64,000 bases of DNA from assembly GCA_963965975.1 (NCBI GenBank), contig OZ014424.1:1798001-1862000 (forward strand). Direction: 5' to 3'. A program made the position numbers and the translations under genes. The notes below the pieces were generated by a model, which made no database searches, had not been told where the DNA came from, and worked only from the letters and a program-made list of their open reading frames with translations. Shown piece by piece: positions 50,789 to 63,346 of the stretch (positions within the stretch are counted from its first letter, which is position 1; the number at the start of each line of letters is the position of its first letter). The stretch comes from Xestospongia bergquistia. Taxonomy: Eukaryota > Porifera > Demospongiae > Haplosclerida > Petrosiidae.

Positions 50789-53700
50789 TTACAAAATAAA
50801 TGACAGTTCAATATCATCTCCTTTCTGTCGTACAATAGTTTCAAGTAAATCCTTCAACTCATCATGGCGCTGTTTCTGCAAATACTGGATGGTTGCCATT
50901 TCATTTTGAAGACTATTTATTTTTGTTTCTTGATTTTCTAATATCTTATAAAGATCAGGTGCTGATTCATCTCTATCTTTCAAAGCCCGCCAGAAAACCC
51001 TCCAACGTTTTCTCACTGGAGAGACATGCTTGTTTGGATAATGTTCATAAAATCGCTTATTGAAGCGATTTAGGATGCAGTTTGGTAACCAAGCCTCCAT
51101 TTTAGTGAAGATCCTTACTTCATCTGAACGTTGCTTCAAGAGGGCATTTCTTTTGATGCTGTCAATATCCCCAACAGCCAGACCTATAAGTAGATTCATA
51201 ACCACTACAGCTAGCAATGTTCCTGCAAACAACACAAGGATATATGTTATGATAGGATATTGCAATGCCACTCTCTCTGATCGAAGTACATAAGTCTCAT
51301 AATTTATTTCTCCAAGTAAATAAGAGAATGTGATAAAAATGGAATCACCAAGATTTGTAAATGGCGAAAAGTCACCAGCAAGAATAAACAGAGAGAAAGC
51401 AAAAGCTATTACAAATAGAATGCAGACAAATGACACTTTAATCAATGTACCTAACACCTCCAAAAACATGGATACGTATACTCCAAAAACATCAAAGGGC
51501 TTTATGTACAGAACTAGAGTGACCCAAGAACAAAATATTGCAATAGCCCCAGCTTCCCAATAAACAAAGCTGAACCCATGTTGAATGAACTTCCAAGGAA
51601 TCAGAAAAGCATAGGTTGAACCAAGAACTAATGCAAGGATCCACATTAGCTCATGTTTGGTTATATTAAGAACTTCAAGTCGCATTGAGAATAGGTTGCA
51701 GAACCAAATGATTGTATTAATCAAGCAGAAAAAAAGGGTGAAGAAACGAAGCACTGTTGAAGCATCAGAGATCTCTGTGATTGTGGTATTCAAAGATCCC
51801 TCATTAACCTCAAATGTCACTGCATCTGTGATATTCAAACGGGGTGGGGGTGTAACTATAATGAATGAAGACAAAAACAGAACTTGAAGAAAGAACAGAA
51901 GTAATTGTGTACCATAAACAATTCTACCATACCCTCTCCATTTCATCTTCAAGTATTGGATCACGACCATGTGATTGAGAAGTGACACACGATTGAAACG
52001 GAGCATTTCCTTTAAAGCCACCATACCTGTGTTTCTTTTACCAGTAATCACTGATAACTCTTCTTGTGACTGTCCTTCATATTTGATTCTCACAGACGAC
52101 GAAAAATCCTCATCTTTGTGGTTGTTAGATAAAAGAACATGTTTCTCATTTGCTTCCCCAATTTCTTCATCGTTTTGAGATATGTGTTCAGAAACTAAAT
52201 GGAGATATTTGAAATCATATGTTTCATAATAGCTTTTGTGTTCCTTAGCATATGGACCTTTTTCATGACATCGATCCAACACAGCTTTTGCAATATCTGG
52301 CATGGTCTGCACGAGTTGTATAAAAATGGGAGGTTTGTCATTATGCTCTGAAATGTCGAGACATTCTTGCCATCTATCATGTTTAACAACGACTAATGCA
52401 GACACAGTATCACTCTTCTCAAGAATTATATCCATAAATGTTTCCCTATCATTGTTGGTTGTTATGGGAATGTTGAGGTCGAGACAAAGTTTGAGAACAC
52501 TTGAATTGCCACTGCATACTGCATGATGCAAAGCACTGTAACCTCTGTCATCAGTCCAATCTCTTTGGAATGGATATACTTCAAATAAAGCTTTGGCGCA
52601 ATCTGTCTGACCCATACGAACAGCTGCAAGAAATGGTGTAAACCCATTATAAGACTTGTGCATCATAGCACCTCGACCGAGAAGAAGTTCCACACATCTA
52701 AGATGACCATATCTGGCAGCTTCATGAAGAGGAGTGACTCCAGAAGTATCTGTTTCATTCAACATGTTTGATGCCACTGGAGTGCTGAGCAGTGCATTCA
52801 AGGCCTTCCAATTTCCACTTCTAGAGGCTAGATGAAGATAGTTCAATCCTTTGTCATTTTTAATATTTGAGAGGCGACTTTGTATTGCTGATACAAGAAC
52901 CATCACAAACTCCCCTTGTACATTGCATAGTGCATAGTGGAGAGGTGTATTACAAGTGCTGTCTTGTTGACATAACAGTTCAACAAAGCAAGGAAATTGA
53001 AGGAGGTAATGCAAAATTGCTTTTCTTTTATGAAGGATGGCATAATGCATGACATTTTTCTGTGTGCTATCACAGATATAGACAGTACTCTGATCAGCCT
53101 TAACCAACTCTTGGACTACTTCTAAGCTGCCATATATTATACCAGAATGTAACGCTGTACGACCTTCACTGTCAACGTGATTAGGATTAGCACCATTGTG
53201 AATAAGATAGCTGATAATATGCGCTCCGTGAGTTGAACGAGCTCCCCAGTGTAATGGAGTCTTACCTCCAGCAGCAGGAACATGAACGATCTCACTGCCA
53301 CAAATCTCAACCATTGCTTGCACAATGTCAATATGACCTTGGTAGCATGCCAAATGAATCGGAGGAATTTGGTCACCATTCTTGACGACAGCACTAGCAC
53401 CATGTTTAAGAAGGACCTTCACTATATTGACATGACCTGCATCAATAGCAGTGTGTAAGGGTGTGCTATTTTCTTCATCAAGAAACTGCAAAATTGCTTC
53501 TATTGTATAACCATGATCATTGCCACGGGAAATCATATAATCTAATACTCTGGCTGATCCACAATGTGCAGCAAAATGTATTGGTGTACGTTTATCAGCA
53601 TCCCTAGCACACAAACGAAATGTTTTCTTTTCCATCCATTCCTGCACAACTAAAGAGCGATTATTAAAAGCATCAACAATATCAACATAGTCGTGTTCGG

Positions 53701-54262
53701 CTGCTATGTGAAGTGGTGTGCGTTTACGATATCCTTCAACAATAAGATTTATAATGGTGTGCTGAAGGAATGCCTGTACTAAAGTAATGTTGCCTGTACG
53801 AACTGCAATATGCAGTGGTGCATCTTCATTCTTGTTAAGAATGGTATCACTGGCTTTGCGATTTAACAGTAAATGAATAGAGTCAATGTGATTATTGAAA
53901 GTGGCAGTATGCAGAGCTGTATTGCCATTGTCATCAACAGCATCAATGGCTATGCCACTATCAATGAGATAATTCATTGTGTCAAGCTGATTATTAGCAG
54001 TAGCTGCATGAAGAAGTGTCAGCCCTTGACTATCTCTTAGTTTTAAGGAGACATTGAAAGATTCAATGCGTGTTTGAAGAACACTGAGATCTCCATCTGA
54101 TGCCAGCTCATGTGGTGACCAATTGCTTACTTCTTCAGCTAGTTCATTAAGTTCAAAGCTTGTGTTCTTTTTTCTGTTTCTTTTTCTTCTTCTTTTGTTT
54201 GATTGCGTTTTTATTGTTAGCACTGTCTGTCCAACAGTTTGGAAGTTGAGTTTGGCTGCCAT
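50789..54262 (-). CDS. TRPA: TRPA-type ankyrin cation channel, copy 2
   Basis: Single exon, 1157 residues, collinear with copy 1 and closest to copy 3. Same ankyrin block, six membrane segments, FSYLLGEINYETYV pore and C-terminal coiled coil. Differences from copy 1 cluster in ankyrin repeats 4-6 (RTPIHFAAHCGSARVLDYMI, FLDEENSTPLHT) and in the pre-S1 linker. There VLDRCHEKGPYAKE lacks the second cysteine of copy 1 (CHEKC), and SEHISQNDEEIGEANEKHVL differs. The coiled coil reads KINSLQNEMATIQYLQKQ. Such clustered changes could alter activation or assembly. A separate 103-bp array (about 11 units) begins 460 bp upstream. Confidence 0.93.
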   Translation of the reverse strand: MAAKLNFQTVGQTVLTIKTQSNKRRRKRNRKKNTSFELNELAEEVSNWSPHELASDGDLSVLQTRIESFNVSLKLRDSQGLTLLHAATANNQLDTMNYLIDSGIAIDAVDDNGNTALHTATFNNHIDSIHLLLNRKASDTILNKNEDAPLHIAVRTGNITLVQAFLQHTIINLIVEGYRKRTPLHIAAEHDYVDIVDAFNNRSLVVQEWMEKKTFRLCARDADKRTPIHFAAHCGSARVLDYMISRGNDHGYTIEAILQFLDEENSTPLHTAIDAGHVNIVKVLLKHGASAVVKNGDQIPPIHLACYQGHIDIVQAMVEICGSEIVHVPAAGGKTPLHWGARSTHGAHIISYLIHNGANPNHVDSEGRTALHSGIIYGSLEVVQELVKADQSTVYICDSTQKNVMHYAILHKRKAILHYLLQFPCFVELLCQQDSTCNTPLHYALCNVQGEFVMVLVSAIQSRLSNIKNDKGLNYLHLASRSGNWKALNALLSTPVASNMLNETDTSGVTPLHEAARYGHLRCVELLLGRGAMMHKSYNGFTPFLAAVRMGQTDCAKALFEVYPFQRDWTDDRGYSALHHAVCSGNSSVLKLCLDLNIPITTNNDRETFMDIILEKSDTVSALVVVKHDRWQECLDISEHNDKPPIFIQLVQTMPDIAKAVLDRCHEKGPYAKEHKSYYETYDFKYLHLVSEHISQNDEEIGEANEKHVLLSNNHKDEDFSSSVRIKYEGQSQEELSVITGKRNTGMVALKEMLRFNRVSLLNHMVVIQYLKMKWRGYGRIVYGTQLLLFFLQVLFLSSFIIVTPPPRLNITDAVTFEVNEGSLNTTITEISDASTVLRFFTLFFCLINTIIWFCNLFSMRLEVLNITKHELMWILALVLGSTYAFLIPWKFIQHGFSFVYWEAGAIAIFCSWVTLVLYIKPFDVFGVYVSMFLEVLGTLIKVSFVCILFVIAFAFSLFILAGDFSPFTNLGDSIFITFSYLLGEINYETYVLRSERVALQYPIITYILVLFAGTLLAVVVMNLLIGLAVGDIDSIKRNALLKQRSDEVRIFTKMEAWLPNCILNRFNKRFYEHYPNKHVSPVRKRWRVFWRALKDRDESAPDLYKILENQETKINSLQNEMATIQYLQKQRHDELKDLLETIVRQKGDDIELSFIL

Positions 54263-54721
54263 TGTCAGTCAATCTAAATAGAAAAAAGCAAAGAATTGGT
54301 TTATAAATATTGGTTGCAAGTCAGCTTTCCCAATTCATGTATGTCACTATGAAAGTAATGCAATTAGAGTATTAGCACCACATAAAATATTGTAATATTG
54401 ATTGAGAATCTGTTGAGAAAGAGAGAGTGAATATCATCTCTCTAGTTTTGTTTTAGTTTAATTTTTTATAATTTTAATTAATTATAGTTAGTTTTTGTGC
54501 CAGTGGAAAAAGTGTCCTTAGTTTCTCGGATTTCAGGATAACTTTAGTTATTTATAATTGAGAAAGTTGAATTTAATACATTTATTACCAGACTAATGGT
54601 ATTGTTTGTTTCAACTGATGTTGATGAGGCAGGTATAATGAGAATATCGTGACCCACATGTAAAGTTGCATATAACATTTAATTTCTAGCCAAAAATCAA
54701 ATCAGGTAGTTATCATATATT

Positions 54722-55925
54722 GTCTTTCTCCTCTACCCTATTATACACCCAAGGTGAAAGGTATACATGTGGTCTTACTGCTAACTTGTATAACAGTAAT
54801 AGCGCTATCATTATCAGCTGTATTGTCTTCCTCTTCTACCTCATTATACACCCAAGATGAAAGGTATACATGTGGTCTTACTGCTCACTTGTATAACAGT
54901 AATAGTGCTATCATTATCGGCTATATTGTCTTCCTCTTCCACCCTATTATACACGCAAGGTGAAAAGTATACATGTGGTCTTACTGCTAACTTGTATAAC
55001 AGTAATAGTGCTATCAATATCGGCTGTATTGTCTTCCTCTTCTACCCTATTATACACCCAAGATGAAAAGTATACATGTGGTCTTACTGCTCATTTGTAT
55101 AACAGTAATAGCACTATCATTATCGGCTTTATTGTCTTCCTCTTCTACCTTATTATACACCCAAGATGAAAGGTATACATGTGGTCTTACTGCTCACGTG
55201 TATAACAGTAATAGTGCTATCGTTATCAGCTGTATTGTCTTCCTCTTCTACCCTATTATACACCCAAGATGAAAAGTATACATGTGGTCTTACTGCTCAC
55301 TTGTATAACAGTAATAGTGCTATCATTATCGGTTATATTGTCTTCCCCTTCCACCCTATTATACAACCAAGGTGAAAGGTATACATGTGGTCTTACTGCT
55401 AACTTGTATAACAGTAATAGTGCTATCATTATCGGCTGTATTGTCTTCCTCTTCTACCCTATTATACACCCAAGATGAAAAGTATACATGTGGTCTTACT
55501 GCTCTCTTGTATAACAGTAATAGTGCTATCATTATCGGCTATATTGTCTTCCCCTTCCACCCTATTATACACCCAAGATGAAAGGTATACATGTAGTCTT
55601 ACTGCTCACTTGTATAACAGTAATAGTGCTATCATTATCAGCTGTATTGTCTTCCTCTTCTACCCTATTATACACCCAAGATGAAAAGTATACATGTGGT
55701 CTTACTGCTCACTTGTAGAACAGTAATAGCGCTATCATTATCGGCTGTATTGTCTTCCTCTTACACCCAAAGTGAAAGGTATACATGTGGTCATACTGCT
55801 CACTTATAGACATAATAGCACTATCACTATCAAGTATATTGTCTTCCTCTTCTACCCTATCATAAACCCTATTATACACTCAAGGTGAAAAGAATACACG
55901 TGTTCTTACTGCTCACTAATGCATG
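54722..55925. repeat. 103-bp tandem array 2, about 11 units
   Basis: Same unit as array 1. The 103-bp register holds from 54754 to 55681, then a shortened unit and a decayed end unit (CACTCAAGGTGAAAAGAATA) like that closing array 1. Many units carry GAAAAGTATAC instead of GAAAGGTATAC, a variant that is rare in array 1, so the arrays have been homogenised separately. It starts about 460 bp upstream of TRPA copy 2. Confidence 0.95.
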
Positions 55926-56208
55926 CTTACATATGGTTGCATTGAATAGTGCCATCTTTAGTTAGAATGTTTGTCATGGAAGCCACAACACTACTTAAAT
56001 TTTGGTTACCAGTTACATACATAACTAAAAATTCTTGGATCTTCAAGTAAGTATGAAATCCATTATGTGCCAAGTGTCATATTGTAATCATATATATATA
56101 GTCTTGTATTAAAGTTACATAGTATTATTATTATTATAAACAAAAAGCATCAAGATGATCACAATAAATTATTAGTTGAAATATGCACTGTTACACTTCA
56201 AATTCAGT

Positions 56209-59200
56209 TTACAAAACAAATGACAGTTCAATATCATCTCCTTTCTGTCGTACAATAGTTTCAAGTAAATCCTTCAACTCATCATGGCGCTGTTTCTGGA
56301 AAGACTGGATGGTTGCCATTTCATTTTGAAGACTATTTATTTTTGTTTCTTGATTTTCTAATATCTTATAAAGATCAGGTGCTGATTCATCTCTATCTTT
56401 CAAAGCCCGCCAGAAAACCCTCCAACTTTTTCTCACTGGAGAGACATGCTTGTTTGGATAATGTTAATAAAATTGCTTATTGAAGCGATCTAGGATGCAG
56501 TTTGGTAACCAAGCCTCCATTTTAGTGAAGATCCTTACTTCATCTGAACGTTGCTTCAAGAGGGCATTTCTTTTGATGCTGTCAATATCCCCAACAGCCA
56601 GACCTATAAGTAGATTCATAACCACTACAGCTAGCAATGTTCCTGCAAACAACACAAGGATATATGTTATGATAGGATATTGCAATGCCACTCTCTCTGA
56701 TCGAAGTACATAAGTCTCATAATTTATTTCTCCAAGTAAATAAGAGAATGTGATAAAAATGGAATCACCAAGATTTGTAAATGGCGAAAAGTCACCAGCA
56801 AGAATAAACAGAGAGAAAGCAAAAGCTATTACAAATAGAATGCAGACAAATGACACTTTAATCAATGTACCTAACACCTCCAAAAACATGGATACGTATA
56901 CTCCAAAAACATCAAAGGGCTTTATGTACAGAACTAGAGTGACCCAAGAACAAAATATTGCAATAGCCCCAGCTTCCCAATAAACAAAGCTGAACCCATG
57001 TTGAATGAACTTCCAAGGAATCAGAAAAGCATAGGTTGAACCAAGAACTAATGCAAGGATCCACATTAGCTCATGTTTGGTTATATTAAGAACTTCAAGT
57101 CGCATTGAGAATAGGTTGCAGAACCAAATGATTGTATTAATCAAGCAGAAAAAAAGGGTGAAGAAACGAAGCACTGTTGAAGCATCAGAGATCTCTGTGA
57201 TTGTGGTATTCAAAGATCCCTCATTAACCTCAAATGTCACTGCATCTGTGATATTCAAACGGGGTGGGGGTGTAACTATAATGAATGAAGACAAAAACAG
57301 AACTTGAAGAAAGAACAGAAGTAATTGTGTACCATAAACAATTCTACCATACCCTCTCCATTTCATCTTCAAGTATTGGATCACGACCATGTGATTGAGA
57401 AGTGACACACGATTGAAACGGAGCATTTCCTTTAAAGCCACCATACCTGTGTTTCTTTTACCAGTAATCACTGATAACTCTTCTTGTGACTGTCCTTCAT
57501 ATTTGATTCTCACAGACGACGAAAAATCCTCATCTTTGTGGTTGTTAGATAAAAGAACATGTTTCTCATTTGCTTCCCCAATTTCTTCATCGTTTTGAGA
57601 TATGTGTTCAGAAACTAAATGGAGATATTTGAAATCATATGTTTCATAATAGCTTTTGTGTTCCTTAGCATATGGACCTTTTTCATGACATCGATCCAAC
57701 ACAGCTTTTGCAATATCTGGCATGGTCTGCACGAGTTGTATAAAAATGGGAGGTTTGTCATTATGCTCTGAAATGTCGAGACATTCTTGCCATCTATCAT
57801 GTTTAACAACGACTAATGCAGACACAGTATCACTCTTCTCAAGAATTATATCCATAAATGTTTCCCTATCATTGTTGGTTGTTATGGGAATGTTGAGGTC
57901 GAGACAAAGTTTGAGAACACTTGAATTGCCACTGCATACTGCATGATGCAAAGCACTGTAACCTCTGTCATCAGTCCAATCTCTTTGGAATGGATATACT
58001 TCAAATAAAGCTTTGGCGCAATCTGTCTGACCCATACTAACAGCTGCAAGAAATGGTGTAAACCCATTATAAGACTTGTGCATCATAGCACCTCGACCGA
58101 GAAGAAGTTCCACACATCTAAGGTGACCATATCTGGCAGCTTCATGAAGAGGAGTGACTCCAGAAGTATCTGTTTCATTCAACATGTTTGATGCCACTGG
58201 AGTGCTGAGCAGTGCATTTAAGGCCTTCCAATTTCCACTTCTAGAGGCTAGATGAAGATAGTTCAATCCTTTGTCATTTTTAATATTTGAGAGGCGACTT
58301 TGTATTGCTGATACAAGAACCATCACAAACTCCCCTTGTACATTGCATAGTGCATAGTGGAGAGGTGTATTACAAGTGCTGTCTTGTTGACATAACAGTT
58401 CAACAAAGCAAGGAAATTGAAGGAGGTAATGCAAAATTGCTTTTCTTTTATGAAGGATGGCATAATGCATGACATTTTTCTGTGTGCTATCACAGATATA
58501 GACAGTACTCTGATCAGCATTAACCAACTCTTGGACTACTTCTAAGCTGCCATATATTATACCAGAATGTAATGCTGTACGACCTTCACTGTCAACGTGA
58601 TTAGGATTAGCACCATTGTGAATAAGATAGCTGATAATATGCGCTCCGTGAGTTGAACGAGCTCCCCAGTGTAATGGAGTCTTACCTCCAGCAGCAGGAA
58701 CATGAACAGTCTCACTGCCACAAATCTCAACCATTGCTTGCACAATGTCAATACGACCTTGATAGCATGCCAAATGAATCGGAGGAATTTGGTCACCATT
58801 CTTGACGACAGCACTAGCACCATGTTTAAGAAGGACCTTCACTATATTGACATGACCTGCATCAATAGCAGTGTGTAAGGGCGTGCTATTTTCTTCATCA
58901 AGAAACTGCAAAATTGCTTCTATTGTATAACCATGATCATTGCCAAGGGAAATCATATAATCTAATACTCTGGCTGATCCACAATGTGCAGCAAAATGTA
59001 TTGGTGTACGTTTATCAGCATCCTTAGCACACAAACGAAATGTTTTCTTTTCCTTCCATTCCTGCACAACTAAAGAGCGATTATTAAAAGCATCAACAAT
59101 ATCAACATAGTCGTGTTCGGCTGCTATGTGAAGTGGTGTGCGTTTACGATATCCTTCAACAATAAGATTTATAGTGGTGTGCTGAAGGAATGCCTGTACT

Positions 59201-59682
59201 AAAGTAATGTTGCCTGTACGAACTGCAATATGCAGTGGTGCATCTTCATTCTTGTTAAGAATGGTATCACTGGCTTTGTGATTTAACAGTAAATGAATAG
59301 AGTCAATGTGATGACTCAAAGTGGCAGTATGCAGAGCTGTATTGCCATTGTCATCAACAGCATCAATGGCTATGCCACTATCAATGAGATAATTCATTGT
59401 GTCAAGCTGATTGTTAGCAGTAGCTGCATGAAGAAGTGTCAGCTCTTGACTATCTCTTAGTTTTAATGACACATTGAAAGATTCAATGCGTGTTTGAAGA
59501 ACACTGAGATCTCCATCTGATGCCAGCTCATGTGGTGACCAATTGCTTACTTCTTCAGCTAGTTCATTAAGTTCAAAGCTTGTGTTCTTTTTTCTGTTGC
59601 TTTTTCTTCTACTTTTGTTTGATTGCGTTTTTATTGTTAGCGCTGTCTGTCCAACAGTGTGGAAGTTGATTTTGCCTGCCAT
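56209..59682 (-). pseudogene. TRPA: TRPA-type channel, copy 3, with premature stop near the C-terminus
   Basis: Opens at 59682 with MAGKINFHTVGQTALTIKTQ and reads 1072 residues to TAA at 56466-56464. In the other copies this codon is GAA (FYEHYPNK). The same frame then stays open for the remaining 85 codons to 56209, so only one base change separates it from a full-length gene. The ankyrin block, six membrane segments, pore and GLAVGDIDSIKR are intact. What is lost is the basic segment (PVRKRW) and the C-terminal coiled coil that helps TRPA tetramers form. It could be a recent pseudogene, a truncated channel subunit, a read-through case or a sequencing error. Upstream it has the shortest 103-bp array. 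Confidence 0.85.
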
Positions 59683-60139
59683 TGTCAGTCAATCTAAATA
59701 GAAAAAAGCAAAGAATTGGTTTATAAATATTGGTTGCAAGTCAGCTTTCTCAATTCATGTATGTCACTATGAAGTAATACAAGTAGAGTAATAGCACCAT
59801 ATAAAATATTGTAATTTTGATTGAGAATTTGTTGAGAGAGAGAGTGTGAATATCATCTCTCTAGTGTTGCTTTAGTTTAACTTTTTATAATTTTAGTTAG
59901 TTATAGTTAGTTTTTGTGCCAGTTGAATAATTTTCCTTAGTTTCTCAGATTTCAGGATAACTTTAATTATTTATAATTGAGAAAGTTGAATTTAATACAT
60001 TTATTATCAGACTAATGGTATTGCTTGTTTCAACTGATGTTGATGAGGCAGGTATAATGAGAATATCGTGACCCACATGTAAAGTTGCATATAACATTTA
60101 ATTTCTACCCAAAAATCTTATCAGGTAGTTATCATATAT

Positions 60140-60425
60140 TGTCTTTCTCCTCTACCCTATTATACACCCAAGGTGAAAGGTATACTTGTTGTCTTACTGC
60201 TCACTTGTATAACAGTAATAGTGCTATCATTATCGGCTATATTGTCTTCCTCTTCTACCTTATTATACACCCAAGGTGAAAGGTATACATGTGGTCATAC
60301 TGCTCACTTGTGTAGACATAATAGCACTATCACTATCAGCTATATTGTCTTCCTCTTCTACCCTATTATATACTCAAGGTGAAAAGTATACATGTGGTCT
60401 TACTGCTCACTGATGCATTCCTTAC
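60140..60425. repeat. 103-bp tandem array 3, about three units
   Basis: The same 103-bp unit in about three copies, starting the usual 460 bp upstream of the TRPA start at 59682. The last unit ends like arrays 1 and 2 (GCTCACTGATGCAT). The array is much shorter than its siblings. Confidence 0.9.
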
Positions 60426-61467
60426 ATATGGTTGCATTGAATAGTCCCATCTTTAGTTATCAGTTAACTTATCATTAACGAGTTATCATCTCATACCTTG
60501 GTTTATCTTTTGTGCAGTTCTGACGTTTATTTATTGAGTACAGGTATCTGTTGTTTTAGTTCAATACTAACTATAATAGTCAGTTATAGTTAGTTTTTGT
60601 CATTATTGCATTATTTTAGTTAGTTTTATTTTGTTTTCTTGGTGTCAAGAAACTTTTAGTAAGTTTTAGTTAATTGTCAAATAAAAGATGCTTAGTTAGT
60701 TAGAATTAGTTAACTAAAAGTCAAATATACTAAACTAAGAAGGTTTTAGTTTTAGTTATAGTTAAAACTAAAACAACACAACATGATCTCTCCACTCTCC
60801 AACATGTGGTTTATAATAGATTATTTCTCACTTATCTTATTGCATATCTATCTTTTCACTAAATCATACCATTGTCTGTTATCCATCATATATCTATCCA
60901 CCTATTCAGTAATCTATAGCTATATGACTGCACATTCTTTCATCAGTTAATTCATTATCCTAACTGGTTCTCTCTCCATTAACCTGATCATCCATACATT
61001 CATTCATTCAGCCATCTTTCCACCTGTCCATTCATCCATTCATCTATTCAATCCATCCATCCATTACATATATACTCCTCTATGACTCATCCATTCTTCA
61101 ACGCATCAATTTGAAGTTAAATTGAGTTATCCTAACAGACTATACTGAGTGACAGTGATGATAACTTTAGTTATATCTATAGACTATATCTCTATTGGTC
61201 AATAAATGATTTCTAGGTCTAACCATCATCACACACAGGCAGGTTATCATGTATTTGATATAATGTATGGAATTGCATTGAAGATATGACTATCTATGCA
61301 TTTACAATATTTTTTTTTTAAAATAAAGTTTTTATATCATTATACAACTTACGTAATAGAGCAGAAACAAATGGAGAGGGAGCTTAAGACCAGGCAGCTA
61401 TACTAATAATAATGAGTGGGCGGAATATCTTAATAACTAGCTCCACCCTCCAATTTATCAGTGGTAA
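60426..61467. other. Intergenic with simple repeats
   Basis: About 60560-60780 is rich in TTAGTTAG/AGTTAGTTTT variants. About 60983-61070 is a degenerate CATTCATT/CCATCCAT tract. No gene seen. About 61405-61460 (GAGTGGGCGGAATATC, then CTCCACCCTCC) replaces the normal upstream region of the fucosyltransferase and may act as its promoter. Confidence 0.55.
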
Positions 61468-62568
61468 ATGCTAATTTTTGGGACAGCCACATTGACATTT
61501 CAAGCAAACTATTTATTAGAAGCTTTCAATACTAAGAAAAACACATCACAACTGACACCTGCTGTGTCTTCAAATCAATTTGAAAAAATAATTTTATTTT
61601 GGACATTGTATCGTAATTTATCATGCATGAATATAAACAGTTCTATAAAATGTAGGAAACAGAAATACAAATGTTTTGTTAGTAATGACAAACAACTTTT
61701 CTCCAAGAGTAGTGCTGTTGTTTTTCATGGCATAGCTAAACGTTTCTTTTATGATTTAGACCTTGCACGTTCTCTGACCAGACCACCAGGACAACGATGG
61801 ATTTTCTTTAACATTGAACCTCCATCAAAACATGAAAAATACATTCAAAAACTTAAACAGAAGACAAACTCTGTATTTAACTGGACTATGACTTATAAGC
61901 TTAGTTCAGACATTAGATTTGGATATGGTGAAGTTTTTCCTGGAAAGTTTCAAGGAGGATATGATCCAAACAAAAATTACCTCCAAGGTAAAACAAAAAC
62001 AGCAGTGGCTTTTATTAGCAATTGTGCAGTCGATCGACTACTTTTAATAAAGAAGCTACAAAAGTATATTGATGTTGATATCTATGGTAGATGTGGTAAA
62101 ATGACTTGTGGGAAACATTGTGTTTCTTTATTGTCTCAGTATAAATTCTACCTTGCCTTTGAAAGTAGATTTTGTCAAGACTACATAACAGAGAAAACAT
62201 ATCACAATGCCTTTTGGAATGGAATAGTACCTGTGATCATATCAGGAGCTGACTTGTCAAATCTTACAGTAGTCCCTCCAAACTCGTTCATCAACGGCCG
62301 CAGTTTTAAGAGAGCAAAACTTTTAGCTGATTATTTGATGCATATTGGAAGTGATCCTCAACTTTATAACAATTTCTTTAAATGGAAAGATCACTGGTTT
62401 GTATCTCGTATACATGAATATGGTTCTGATCATGAGAAGTCATTATCAATTCCATGTCGCGTTTGTGAAAAATTATATGAACAGAATCATCATGAGCAGA
62501 CATATCATGATCTTGCACAATGGTATAGCAATAAACAAAACTGCAAGTTGTACCCTCATTTCATATGA
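61468..62568 (+). CDS. Alpha-1,3-fucosyltransferase (GT10), duplicated copy with shortened N-terminus
   Basis: 366 residues from ATG 61468; TAA stands directly before this ATG, so the frame cannot extend upstream. Homology to the gene at 42908 begins at this codon (MLIFGTATLTFQANYLLEAF). The cytoplasmic tail and part of the signal anchor (MSWSKIYRWFFYS) have been cut off by the duplication breakpoint. The catalytic part is intact: NIEPPSKHEKY, NWTMTYKLSSDI, VDIYGRCG and FYLAFESRFCQDYITEKTYH. Four residues (WITY) are missing near residue 50. The weak remaining hydrophobic stretch may not hold the enzyme in the Golgi, so secretion, mislocalisation or loss of use is possible. It could also use an undetected 5' exon. 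Confidence 0.85.
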   Translation: MLIFGTATLTFQANYLLEAFNTKKNTSQLTPAVSSNQFEKIILFWTLYRNLSCMNINSSIKCRKQKYKCFVSNDKQLFSKSSAVVFHGIAKRFFYDLDLARSLTRPPGQRWIFFNIEPPSKHEKYIQKLKQKTNSVFNWTMTYKLSSDIRFGYGEVFPGKFQGGYDPNKNYLQGKTKTAVAFISNCAVDRLLLIKKLQKYIDVDIYGRCGKMTCGKHCVSLLSQYKFYLAFESRFCQDYITEKTYHNAFWNGIVPVIISGADLSNLTVVPPNSFINGRSFKRAKLLADYLMHIGSDPQLYNNFFKWKDHWFVSRIHEYGSDHEKSLSIPCRVCEKLYEQNHHEQTYHDLAQWYSNKQNCKLYPHFI

Positions 62569-63346
62569 ATGTGGAATGAAACTTTGGTTAACAAACTTAT
62601 GAAGTATATAAATTCCAAGAATCACTAAATACTTTTATATACTAGAACTGAATGATACTGATGTGTATGTTGATTCGTCATGCTACTGTTGTTAGTTGGT
62701 AACTAGAAGTATTATAAATTTAGTCCAAGGTATACAAATATTTTTGTCATTTTCAATTTCTTGTTTACTATATATTATAAAATAGTTTCATTATAAATTA
62801 ATGTTTGTCTACACAAGAGAGAACTATATCATCTAATTTGATAATGTACATCAATATTATTAATAAGGTAAGTTCTATATGTGATTGGATATTGTTAACA
62901 GTTCTTGTTTAGGCCATATACCAATGTCTTACATGTAATTGTCAATGACTGTTTATGCTTACTACTACTATAGCAATGTTTCAACCTATAAGCCAGTTAT
63001 ATCTCCATTAATAGAAGCCATTATAAAGTTAAATGTCACTACATAATCAGATCTACTGTTCTCTTAAATAGCTAGAGAGCAAATAAGTGGCAGGTCACTA
63101 GAATGTTTTGTCATGGAAAGCCACGACACTACTCAAATTTTGGTTACCAGTTACATACATAACTAAAAATTCTTGGATCTTCAAATAAATATGAAATCCA
63201 TCATGTGACAAGTGTCAAATTGTAATCACGTATATATAGTCTTGTATTAAAGTTACATAGTATTATTATTATTATAAACAAAAAGCATCAAGATGATCAC
63301 AATAAATTATTAGTTGAAATATACACTGTTACACTTCAAATTCAGT
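62569..63346. other. Convergent spacer, FUT copy 2 to TRPA copy 4
   Basis: Near-identical to 44057-44840, with small indels (ATTATTAATAAGG loses one ATA). No gene. Confidence 0.7.
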
